A stretch of DNA of 27,128 bases from an uncultured bacterium (GTDB lineage Bacteria; Bacillota; Negativicutes; Acidaminococcales; Acidaminococcaceae): positions 1-27,128 of the forward strand of contig CAJMQS010000028.1 of assembly GCA_905215645.1 (NCBI GenBank), read 5' to 3'. The notes beneath the pieces were generated by a model, which ran no database searches, was not told where the DNA came from, and worked only from the letters and a program-made list of their open reading frames with translations. The position numbers and the translations under genes are program-made. Below, one piece after another: positions 20,493-27,128 of the stretch. Position 1 is the stretch's first letter. Each line of letters opens with the position of its first letter.

Positions 20493-21176
20493 AGGAAGGC
20501 TATGATAGATCAATCTTTGTTGAAAAATGCCCGGATCATCCAGTCCTGGCGCCGGAGTATCGGTTTTGAAGTCTGCGGGGACGGAACCTTGGTCCTGCGG
20601 ATCCCTTACGGCCTTTCCCAACGGCAGCTGGAACAGGCAGTGGCAAAAAAAGAATCATGGATCAAGCGGGCCCAGGAAAAGGTCCGTCAGGAACAGTCGG
20701 AACACCGGACCCTGGAACTGGAGGAGGGGGAGACTTTCCCCCTGTTCGGACAGGATTGCACCTTGCATCGGCGGCCGGGAAAGGGATTCCGACTCCAGCC
20801 GGGGGAACTTTTTATGGGCCTGGAAGAAAACCGGGAGAGTCTGGCCCGCTTCCTGATCCGGCAGCTGGCACCGGTACTGTTTGAAATGGTCAGCCGCTAT
20901 GCATCTCTCATGGGGCTGCCTCTGCCTCGGGTAAAATGCAGCCGGGCCCGATCCCGCTGGGGATACTGCAATTATAAAGGGGAACTGGGCTTCTCCTGGC
21001 CCCTGGTATTCTGTCCCCGGGAGGTCATTGCTTATGTGGTGGTCCATGAACTCTGCCATATCCGGAATATGTCCCATAACAAAACCTTCTGGCTCTCTGT
21101 GGCCCGGATCCTGCCGGATTACAGGGAACGGGAAAAGTGGCTGAAGGTCCATAGAAAGGTCATGAGTACATTATGA
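20463..21176 (+). CDS. YgjP/DUF45-type zinc metallopeptidase
   Basis: A putative zinc-dependent protease of the YgjP (DUF45, COG1451) family, cytosolic. The conserved core is visible: SRARSRWGYCNYKGELGFSW, then the zinc motif His195-Glu-Leu-Cys-His199 in VVVHELCHIRNMSHN, with His205 as likely third ligand. The start is uncertain. ATG 20463 has a fine AGGAG site 4-5 nt upstream (238 aa). ATG 20502 (225 aa) fits the family N-terminus and a promoter, but its purine-rich site is only 2 nt away. The stop overlaps the next ATG as ATGA, so the next gene is translationally coupled. The peptidase target is unknown. Confidence 0.85.
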   Translation: MTVVNVLCYNRKAMIDQSLLKNARIIQSWRRSIGFEVCGDGTLVLRIPYGLSQRQLEQAVAKKESWIKRAQEKVRQEQSEHRTLELEEGETFPLFGQDCTLHRRPGKGFRLQPGELFMGLEENRESLARFLIRQLAPVLFEMVSRYASLMGLPLPRVKCSRARSRWGYCNYKGELGFSWPLVFCPREVIAYVVVHELCHIRNMSHNKTFWLSVARILPDYREREKWLKVHRKVMSTL

Positions 21177-22132
21177 GCATTAATAAGAAGATCCTCCTTT
21201 GCTTCATCGCTCTGGTGGTAGTGGGGGCAGTGTCCATCACCCTTCTCCACCGGAGCCCCAAATATCTGGAACAGCAGCAGCAGGCCCAGCAGGCACAGAC
21301 GGTCCATTCTCAGGATACCAAACTGCCCTATGATTATTTGAACAATGTCATCGCCCAGAGCGGGGCTGCCTGTTCCGTCTATTACCATTCCCTGGAGAAT
21401 GAGGATGTGTTCTACAATTATTCCGGGAAGATGCCGGCGGGGGATATGGTGCGTCTTTATGTGGCTGCCGGCGTGCTGCGGCAGGTGGAAGACAAGGAAC
21501 TGGCATTGGACGAAGTCTATACTCTCCGGGAAAAGGATTTCCGTCCGGACAGCCCGGTTTTGGGGAAACTGCCGGCAGGCAGCCGTCTTACGGTACAGAA
21601 TCTGCTGGAGGATATGCTGCTCCAGAATGATGCCACAGCTTTGTATAAGCTGATCTGGATTGCTGGTCGGGAGGACCTGAACAGTTGGCTGGCCAAACAG
21701 GGATATGCAGATACGGTCATCGGCACCTATCAGCTGCCCTCTGGGGAAAATGGGGAAGATGCCCTGGCCCCTCAGGAGAAACGGCAGCTTAGCTATACTT
21801 CCGTCAACGATCTGGTGAATCTGCTGACTCGGCTTTATGAGGGAAAATGTGTATCTCAGAAACAGGATGCTTATCTGGTGGGACTCCTGCGGAAACAGCC
21901 TGGGCGGGATATGCTGGGAGCCCTGCTTCCCAAAAAGACGAAAATCGCCGGTCTCCAGTCCGATCGGGGAGCAGTCCTGGGTTCTGCCGGCATCATTTAC
22001 GGGAAGGAAAAATATGTGTTGGCCATTTTGATGGATAAAGCGGTGCGTCCGGAAGAAAGCCGGAAGACCATCAACCAGATTTCCTCCATTATCTTCAATA
22101 CAGTCAATGACAAAGAGGTGTTCAAGAAATGA
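21173..22132 (+). CDS. Class A beta-lactamase-fold protein without catalytic motifs
   Basis: A 319-aa protein with an N-terminal membrane anchor or signal (about residues 7-25) and a Gln-rich linker (33-42), then a domain that follows the class A beta-lactamase/serine hydrolase plan. The SxxK site, expected in the PA-GDMVRLYVAAGVL helix, reads Asp91-Met-Val-Arg94; the SDN motif, expected after LLEDMLLQ, is Asn152-Asp-Ala154; and the late KTG strand is KKTKIAG. It is therefore probably not a lactamase and may instead bind or regulate, perhaps at the cell wall. It overlaps both neighbours by 4 nt (ATGA), placing it in a coupled operon with a YgjP-type protease and a flavoprotein. Confidence 0.75.
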   Translation: MSINKKILLCFIALVVVGAVSITLLHRSPKYLEQQQQAQQAQTVHSQDTKLPYDYLNNVIAQSGAACSVYYHSLENEDVFYNYSGKMPAGDMVRLYVAAGVLRQVEDKELALDEVYTLREKDFRPDSPVLGKLPAGSRLTVQNLLEDMLLQNDATALYKLIWIAGREDLNSWLAKQGYADTVIGTYQLPSGENGEDALAPQEKRQLSYTSVNDLVNLLTRLYEGKCVSQKQDAYLVGLLRKQPGRDMLGALLPKKTKIAGLQSDRGAVLGSAGIIYGKEKYVLAILMDKAVRPEESRKTINQISSIIFNTVNDKEVFKK

Positions 22133-23517
22133 AGAAAAAAGTCGATGTGGCCATTATCGGCGGCGGCCCGGCTTCCATTTATGCAGCATATGAGTTTGCC
22201 CTGAAATATCCTGAAGTGAAAGTCCTGATCCTGGAAGAAGGCCATGCCATCGACTTCCGGAACTGCCCCATCATTGCCGGCAAGGTGGAAAAGTGTGTCC
22301 GCTGCACCCCCTGCAGCATCATGCGGGGCTTTGGGGGCGCTGGGGCGTTTTCAGATGGGAAATACAACTTTACCACGGAATTCGGCGGGTGGCTCAGCGA
22401 TTATATCCCCAAAAAGACCGTGATGGAATTGATCGATTATGTGGACGGCATCAATTTGAAACATGGTGCTCCTGGTGAAGTCTATTCCACCAAAAACTGC
22501 AAGATCGGCCGGAAGGCCCTGGGGGTGGATCTGCACCTTTTAAATGCCAAGGTGCGCCATCTGGGAACGGACAATAACCGGAAACTCATGGCCAGCATCT
22601 ACCGTTTCCTGCTGGAACATGGCATTGAGATCCAATGTGATACTCAGGTGGAATCTTTTCGCCCCTGCCGGGAAGGTTATGAAGTATTTTTGAAAGACCG
22701 GGAAGACAGCATACAGTGCACCTACTTGATTGGCGCTCCCGGCCGGGCCGGAGCAGAATGGTTCTCTGACCAATGTGAGGCACTGGGCCTGGAACTGACC
22801 AACAATCAGGTGGATGTGGGGGTCCGGGTGGAAGTCCCCGCGGCGGTATTCCAGGAGATCACCGATGAAGTCTATGAAGCCAAGCTGGTCTACCGGACCA
22901 AGGGATATGGAGACCGGGTGCGGACCTTCTGCATGAACCCCAACGGCTATGTGGTGGCAGAAAACACCGACGGCATCGTCACCGTCAATGGGCACAGTTT
23001 CAGTGACCCGAAAAAAAACAGCGGCAACACCAACTTCGCCCTTCTGGTGAGCAATCGGTTCACAGAACCTTTCAAGGAACCCCACCGCTATGGCAAGCAC
23101 ATCGCTTCTCTGTCCAACATGCTGGGGGGAGGGGTATTGGTTCAGCGGTTCGGGGACCTGATCAAGGGCAGGCGGACCAATGCCCATCGGCTGGGGCAGA
23201 GCTTCCTCCGGCCCACTCTGAATGCGGTGCCTGGCGACCTGAGCCTGGTGCTGCCCAAACGGCATCTGGACAATATCATCGAAATGATCTATGCCCTGGA
23301 CAAAGTGGCACCGGGGACTGCCAATGATGATACGCTCCTGTATGGAGTGGAAGTGAAGTTTTACAGTTCTCGGCTGGAATTGGATGATCAGCTGGAGACG
23401 AAACTTCCTAATTTCTTTGCCATCGGAGATGGAGCCGGCATCACCCGGGGACTGAGCCAGGCCAGTGCCAGCGGTGTCTATGTGGCTAGGATCATTGGGG
23501 AAAGGATGAAAGAGTAG
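22129..23517 (+). CDS. FAD-dependent oxidoreductase, COG2509 family, short form
   Basis: A 462-aa flavoprotein paralogous to the one at 6928 but lacking its N-terminal domain: it opens directly with the Rossmann strand VDVAIIGGGPAS. The last position of the dinucleotide motif is Ser rather than Gly. Family marks: ILEEG at the end of strand 2, a cysteine-rich segment (NCPIIAGKVEKCVRCTPC), FGGAGAFSDGKYN, and a C-terminal GDGAGITRGLSQASASGVYVA for FAD and substrate closing. Cys residues in the CVRCTPC segment could be redox-active or bind metal. The start overlaps the upstream stop as ATGA. Substrate unknown. A terminator hairpin follows. Confidence 0.88.
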   Translation: MKKKVDVAIIGGGPASIYAAYEFALKYPEVKVLILEEGHAIDFRNCPIIAGKVEKCVRCTPCSIMRGFGGAGAFSDGKYNFTTEFGGWLSDYIPKKTVMELIDYVDGINLKHGAPGEVYSTKNCKIGRKALGVDLHLLNAKVRHLGTDNNRKLMASIYRFLLEHGIEIQCDTQVESFRPCREGYEVFLKDREDSIQCTYLIGAPGRAGAEWFSDQCEALGLELTNNQVDVGVRVEVPAAVFQEITDEVYEAKLVYRTKGYGDRVRTFCMNPNGYVVAENTDGIVTVNGHSFSDPKKNSGNTNFALLVSNRFTEPFKEPHRYGKHIASLSNMLGGGVLVQRFGDLIKGRRTNAHRLGQSFLRPTLNAVPGDLSLVLPKRHLDNIIEMIYALDKVAPGTANDDTLLYGVEVKFYSSRLELDDQLETKLPNFFAIGDGAGITRGLSQASASGVYVARIIGERMKE

Positions 23518-23541
23518 AAAAGGGGCGTTGAATCGGTGCTG

Positions 23542-23569
23542 GAGGTGCTGCCTGGGCAGCACCTCTTTT
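23542..23569 (+). terminator. Terminator of the ygjP-like operon
   Basis: GAGGTGCTGC (23542-23551) pairs with GCAGCACCTC (23556-23565), 4-nt loop, followed by TTTT. The facing regulator gene ends right at its edge. Confidence 0.8.
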
Positions 23570-24279
23570 CATATCTGCCCCAACTGGCTGACCATGCTCT
23601 CCCGGAGCATCTTGGAACGAGTCTTGGCCAGAGGGAGGATCCTTCCGTTCAGCAAGGTCACCTCTTCACCCCGGATATTCCGGATCCAGTGGAGGTTCAC
23701 CATATAGCTGCGGTGGATCCTCAGGAAGTTGTACCGCTGGAGACGGACTTCTAGGCTCCGGATGGAATCCCGGTAGATGAAAGAGCCCCGCTGGGTGGCC
23801 ACCAGGATCCGGGATCCCTCTGATTTGAAAAAGAGGATCTCCTTCAGCAGGACATGGTGCAGCCCCTGCCAGTTGCTGAACAGATAGGAATGGTTTTGGG
23901 GACAGGAATTATTTTCCAGCAGCTGCTGCAGGTCTTTTTGGAAGAGAAGGGGTGCAACAGATTTGTGATAATAGCGGTATAGGGGGATCTCGTAGCCGGC
24001 CAGGGAATCCTGGATGTGATCGGAAATGACTATAATGGGGACCAAGGAATCAAAACGGCGCAGCATCCGGGCGATTTTCAGATGGTGGTGTTCACTCTGG
24101 AAAGACCCTAGGACCACCAGGTTAAAATGGATCTTGCGGCGGCAGCTTTCAATCAAGGTATTGCCGCTGGAAAACGGGTAGATTTTCATGGCGTCAGTGG
24201 GGTGCGGGAGCTGATGGATGTAGCGGGTGAGCCGTGCAATTGTGGTTCGGTCACTGTCACAAAGAGCAATATGGAACAT
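23569..24279 (-). CDS. LytTR-type response regulator with atypical receiver
   Basis: A 236-aa transcription regulator. The N-terminal receiver-like domain (about 1-120) keeps the acidic pocket Asp8/Asp10 (LCDSD) and a late Lys (YHKSVAP), but the phospho-acceptor position in FNLVVLGSFQS is Gly58 rather than Asp. The C-terminal LytTR DNA-binding domain (about 135-235) is well formed: LLKEILFFKSEGSRILVAT, FLRIHRSYMVNL and LPLAKTRSKML. ATG 24279 with GGAGG 8-9 nt upstream is preferred over a start at 24336. No histidine kinase is adjacent. It is probably a phosphorylation-independent regulator; its targets are not evident, though the divergent DUF2971 gene is a candidate. Confidence 0.85.
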   Translation of the reverse strand: MFHIALCDSDRTTIARLTRYIHQLPHPTDAMKIYPFSSGNTLIESCRRKIHFNLVVLGSFQSEHHHLKIARMLRRFDSLVPIIVISDHIQDSLAGYEIPLYRYYHKSVAPLLFQKDLQQLLENNSCPQNHSYLFSNWQGLHHVLLKEILFFKSEGSRILVATQRGSFIYRDSIRSLEVRLQRYNFLRIHRSYMVNLHWIRNIRGEEVTLLNGRILPLAKTRSKMLRESMVSQLGQI

Positions 24280-24326
24280 GATGGAAGCCTCCGTTCTTGA
24301 ATATTTAAAAAAGTTGACACTTGTAC

Positions 24327-24335
24327 AGTATATCA
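24327..24335 (-). promoter_or_regulatory. Extended -10 promoter for LytTR gene
   Basis: The minus strand reads TGATATACT, about 45 nt before the start codon. Confidence 0.5.
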
Positions 24336-24426
24336 TAAATCGTCATAAAAAGCAGAAAATTATTTTATTTTGTGCATTCCATGGGGATACATGAAGTTTT
24401 TGCAAGCAAATTTCTTTGGCTTACGG

Positions 24427-24432
24427 TATAAT
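24427..24432 (+). promoter_or_regulatory. Putative -10 for DUF2971 gene
   Basis: TATAAT at 24427-24432. The nearest -35-like hexamer, TTGCAA (24400-24405), is 21 bp away, so the promoter may need an activator. Confidence 0.4.
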
Positions 24433-24498
24433 ACTAAGAGTGACTATACTCCAGCCGGCTTCGTCCAGGATGCGGCTGGGAGAGAAGGAGCGCACACC

Positions 24499-25374
24499 AT
24501 GTCGACTTGTCAGGAAGACCGGATGATTTATCACTATTGTTCCACCAGCGGCTTTTTCAACATCTTGCGCAATCAGTGTCTTTGGCTGACGGAAGCATCT
24601 TTTACCAATGATGCCTGGGAGAACCGGATGCTGGATCCTGTCTTTGAACAGGCCCTCACCGGATTGGTGGAAACTGGCGAAATCCAGAGGGACCAGGTGG
24701 GAACAGCACGGGAACTGTATTACCGCCACTCAGCCTGCTTCATCTATTTGGGCTGTTTTTCGGAAGAAGGAGATATCCTGCCCCAATGGCGCTCCTACGC
24801 CGATGACGGGCAGGGGTTCGCTATTGGTTTTTCTTCCCGGGAGATGGATTTTGACTGTTCTACGGTCCATCTGAATGCGGATTTCGCCAACAAATATTAC
24901 CTGAAGAAGGTCATCTATATGCAGGAAGGCAGTGGGAAACAATTCCTTTCCCTGGCCCAAAACTGGATCCGCATGCGGCTGACCCGCGGGCGGCATCTGA
25001 ACGAACGGGAAATCCGCCGGGCCATTGCTGACGATGCAGCTTTCTCTTCTCTGCGGTATTACTGTAAGGACGCCAGTTTCGCTTCAGAAAAAGAATTGCG
25101 GGCCCTGTGGCTGCCCGTCCTGCTGAAAGATGCCCAAGGGAATATGGCGGCAGGGAATCGGAAAGCCTACCGGCAGATCCATTTCCGACCGGAACCGGGC
25201 AGGTTGGTCCCTTACACAGAAATGCCTTTTGCCAAAAGCAGTGTCCGGGAAATCGTCCTGGGACCGAAAAATGAAATGAAAGAACAGCTGGATATCTTGA
25301 AGATGTTCCTGGCGGCCAATGGGTATGATGACCGGAACATCCGGCTGAAGGTTTCCAGGAGTTCCTATCGATAA
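24499..25374 (+). CDS. DUF2971 domain protein
   Basis: A 291-aa soluble protein. The opening MIYHYCSTSGFFNILRNQCLWLTEASFTNDAWE and the central ACFIYLGCFSEEGDILPQWRSYADDGQGFAIGF match the DUF2971 pattern (tyrosine start, then F-N-D-x-x-E, then C-F-S-x-x-D...W-x-x-Y...G-x-x-I-G-F). The molecular function of DUF2971 is not established; members turn up in accessory and defence-type gene sets. ATG 24499 is used, with AGAAGGAG 7-8 nt upstream; the longer frame from 24370 crosses the promoter. The following gene's ribosome binding site overlaps this stop codon, so the pair is cotranscribed. Confidence 0.8.
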   Translation: MSTCQEDRMIYHYCSTSGFFNILRNQCLWLTEASFTNDAWENRMLDPVFEQALTGLVETGEIQRDQVGTARELYYRHSACFIYLGCFSEEGDILPQWRSYADDGQGFAIGFSSREMDFDCSTVHLNADFANKYYLKKVIYMQEGSGKQFLSLAQNWIRMRLTRGRHLNEREIRRAIADDAAFSSLRYYCKDASFASEKELRALWLPVLLKDAQGNMAAGNRKAYRQIHFRPEPGRLVPYTEMPFAKSSVREIVLGPKNEMKEQLDILKMFLAANGYDDRNIRLKVSRSSYR

Positions 25375-25384
25375 GGAGAATAAT

Positions 25385-26905
25385 ATGCAGAATTTTGCCT
25401 TTACAGTACCTTCCGTGATGCAAAGAATCTACGATGCTATGGATGAACGGGGCCGGCTGCCCCGGGATTTTTCCCTCCGTCAGGCCATGGAACCGGAAGG
25501 ATCGGCCCAGGGCTTCTATTACAGCGATGGCTTCATGGAAGGGAACATCACTGGCTTGGAAAAGGGGGAAGAAGAAAGCCCGGAACTCCAGGAAATCCTC
25601 CAGCAGATCCTTGACGGAGCGTATGATCAGGCTGTCCAGGGATTGCAAGCCTTCTTCGGGAAGGGCGAAGACCGCTTCATGAACGCTTATGTACTGCCTC
25701 TCCAGCAGGAAATCGATGCGCACCGGGAAGAACTGGATCCGGAACCACTCATTTGGTTTGCCCATCGGCTGCTCCAGGAAGCAGACCAGGAAGAGATCAT
25801 CAAGTTTGCCCTGAGTCTGCTGGAATTCTTCGACCTCCAGGAAGAGGAAGATGTGGCAGAAGACATCCGGCTCCTGGCCCGCTGTAATGAATTTACCCTA
25901 TTTTGCGTGCGGGATTTCCTCCAGTGGACCGACGGCCAGGAAGAAATCTTCCAGACCGCCCGGCAGGTATACGGCTGGGGACGGATCGCTGCCCTGGAAT
26001 ATCTGGAACCCCGGACTGCTCCGATCCGCCAGTGGATGCTGGAAGAAGGCTGGGACAATGATGTGAATCCTGTATACACTGCCCGGCTCCTGGCGGACCA
26101 TGTGGATCTTCTGGGAGTCCTGGAACGGCCTACTCTGACCGCCAAGGCTTTTGAAGGGGCTGAAGCCTTAGTGGATGCCCTGCTGGTGGACGAACCGGTA
26201 CCGGGGATTTCAGAAATCCGGCAGCCGGTGAAGCTGCTCACGGAATTTCTTCGGCACTGTGAAGAACAGGAAAAGGAATTGGAGGACTATCGGGTGATCC
26301 TTCGGATCCTTCAGTATGCCCACAGTAAACTGAAGGGGAAAGAACAGGAGACGGTGAAACAGGCCTGCGGCAAACTGCTTTTGTCTTTTGCCTGTGCCCA
26401 GACTGTCCAGCAGGCCATGAAAAAAGGAGAAGGTTTCGACCTGGCCCGGACCCTGGATCTGCCCTATGCCCAACAGGCCGTGGAACTGGTGCTCCAGGCC
26501 CCTCTGGACCATGTGGAGCTGCTGCCCTATGCCTTGACAGGAGACAAGCACCACGACCATCATGTGATGGACTTGTATGAAGATCTGATCCCCGGGTTCG
26601 AAAAAGCCTTTGAGAAACGGCAGGAAGGGGAGGTGTCTCTCCAGGAACAATTGAATGGGGTGTATATGGATCTGAATCGGATCCTCAGCCAACTGTACGG
26701 TTTTCCGGGCAACGGAGAAAAACTCTTCCTCACCGCTTTGAAATCTCCAGCCCTGATAAACCGGAACACCGCCCTGGAGATCCTCACACAATGGAAAAAT
26801 CTGGGATACACCCTCAGCGACGGAATCCGGAACGGAGTGGAAAAACTCCTGGTCCGGGAGAACAACCAGGATGTAAAGGAAAAAGCGGAACAGCTGTTAA
26901 AGTAG
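25385..26905 (+). CDS. Large helical protein of unknown function
   Basis: A 506-aa acidic protein I do not recognise. It is predicted almost wholly helical from its Leu/Glu/Gln pattern, with no signal peptide or membrane helix. The C-terminal part (SPALINRNTALEILTQWKNLG..LSDGIRNGVEKLL) looks like HEAT- or armadillo-type helical pairs, and the middle holds repeated amphipathic helices (LIWFAHRLLQEADQEEIIKFALSLLEF). A His-rich turn KHHDHHVMDLYEDL near residue 385 could bind metal. ATG 25385 has AAGGAG overlapping the stop of the DUF2971 gene 10 nt upstream. It is probably a scaffold or sensor partner of that protein. Confidence 0.75.
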   Translation: MQNFAFTVPSVMQRIYDAMDERGRLPRDFSLRQAMEPEGSAQGFYYSDGFMEGNITGLEKGEEESPELQEILQQILDGAYDQAVQGLQAFFGKGEDRFMNAYVLPLQQEIDAHREELDPEPLIWFAHRLLQEADQEEIIKFALSLLEFFDLQEEEDVAEDIRLLARCNEFTLFCVRDFLQWTDGQEEIFQTARQVYGWGRIAALEYLEPRTAPIRQWMLEEGWDNDVNPVYTARLLADHVDLLGVLERPTLTAKAFEGAEALVDALLVDEPVPGISEIRQPVKLLTEFLRHCEEQEKELEDYRVILRILQYAHSKLKGKEQETVKQACGKLLLSFACAQTVQQAMKKGEGFDLARTLDLPYAQQAVELVLQAPLDHVELLPYALTGDKHHDHHVMDLYEDLIPGFEKAFEKRQEGEVSLQEQLNGVYMDLNRILSQLYGFPGNGEKLFLTALKSPALINRNTALEILTQWKNLGYTLSDGIRNGVEKLLVRENNQDVKEKAEQLLK

Positions 26906-26930
26906 GAAGAGGGCTTTGCACTCTTCCTAC
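26902..26930 (+). terminator. Hairpin across the stop codon of the helical protein gene
   Basis: GTAGGAAGAG (26902-26911) pairs with CTCTTCCTAC (26921-26930), 9-nt loop; the TAG stop is inside the left arm. No T-run follows, so termination strength is doubtful. Confidence 0.5.
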
Positions 26931-26944
26931 TTCACTAAAAACGG

Positions 26945-26973
26945 TTGACAGTTTTTCCGATGTTTGCTATACT
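26945..26973 (+). promoter_or_regulatory. Strong tandem promoter P1
   Basis: TTGACA (26945-26950), 17-bp spacer, TATACT (26968-26973), near-consensus. Confidence 0.8.
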
Positions 26974-27059
26974 ATATAAGCTTTTTCTTTGAGAAAGCGG
27001 CAGGAAATCCACTTTTCAACAACGAAATGTTCCAACTGAAACATTGGAAGAAAAAACTG

Positions 27060-27088
27060 TTGACAAAGAAGAATGAATCTGCTAATAT
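27060..27088 (+). promoter_or_regulatory. Strong tandem promoter P2
   Basis: TTGACA (27060-27065), 17-bp spacer, TAATAT (27083-27088); a TATAAT is also present at 27088-27093. Confidence 0.7.
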
Positions 27089-27098
27089 ATAATAGCTG

Positions 27099-27128
27099 TC
27101 ACTGAGACAGTGAGACGAACTTTGAGAA
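27099..27128 (+). other. Leader region of a stable RNA operon (tentative)
   Basis: After P2 a small stem-loop, TCACTG-AGA-CAGTGA (27099-27113), is followed by GACGAACTTTGAGAA at the window end. This resembles the GAACTTTGAAAACT type of sequence seen in Firmicute pre-16S leaders. Tandem near-consensus promoters support a highly expressed RNA operon beyond the window. Confidence 0.35.

Noticed and set aside
24314..24319. TTGACA as a -35 for the rightward DUF2971 gene
   Set aside because: No -10 hexamer is found 16-18 bp downstream; the leftward extended -10 overlaps the area instead.

Overview
The window is bacterial chromosomal DNA with GC-rich genes and AT-rich promoters. Gene content (cdaA-cdaR, an HutP-family protein, a UPF0236/ISLre2 transposase remnant, two UPF0597 cysteine-desulfidase-like genes, DHH-type pyrophosphatase, LytTR regulator, AGGAGG-type ribosome binding sites) points to an anaerobic amino-acid-using Firmicute, most likely a Negativicute such as Acidaminococcus. 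The genus is an inference; no rRNA gene lies in the window.

Layout. 64-1208 (minus): azlC-azlD branched-chain amino acid exporter pair with terminator. 1250-2454: a decayed ISLre2-like element with terminal inverted repeats and a fold-back hairpin over the transposase start. 2495-5019 (minus): M20 amidohydrolase and an MFS transporter. 5027-8541 (plus): c-di-AMP operon cdaA-cdaR plus a COG2509 FAD protein; glmM is missing from its usual place. 8545-8763: an intergenic element flanked by inverted 7-bp tandem repeats. 8810-9739: Mn-dependent pyrophosphatase. 9773-10565: a small orphan gene divergent from an HutP-family gene. 10598-11062: tRNA-His-Gln-Lys-Leu operon.

11067-18510 looks like a sulfur amino acid / 2-aminoacrylate locus. 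A divergent XRE regulator faces ridA, a PatB-type C-S lyase, a DAACS symporter lacking the acidic-substrate arginine, a glutaredoxin-like protein with CPDT instead of CPDC, and two UPF0597 proteins around a GNAT acetyltransferase. One UPF0597 copy has all four expected cysteines; the other keeps three cluster cysteines but has Val where Cys25 should be. Lyase and desulfidase reactions both release 2-aminoacrylate, the substrate RidA removes, so the genes fit together chemically.

18553-20417 (minus): CorC/CNNM-type membrane protein followed by a nicotinamidase-like hydrolase. 20463-23517 (plus): three translationally coupled genes, a YgjP-type metalloprotease, a class A beta-lactamase-fold protein without its catalytic residues, and a second COG2509 FAD protein. 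23569-24279 (minus): a LytTR regulator whose receiver lacks the phospho-acceptor Asp. 24499-26905 (plus): a DUF2971 gene coupled to an unrecognised large helical protein. 26945-27128: two strong tandem promoters and a leader that may introduce an rRNA operon just outside the window.

The most unusual sequence-level signal is a set of three unrelated intergenic arrays of degenerate 7-bp tandem repeats (near 8.6-8.76, 15.3 and 19.1 kb).
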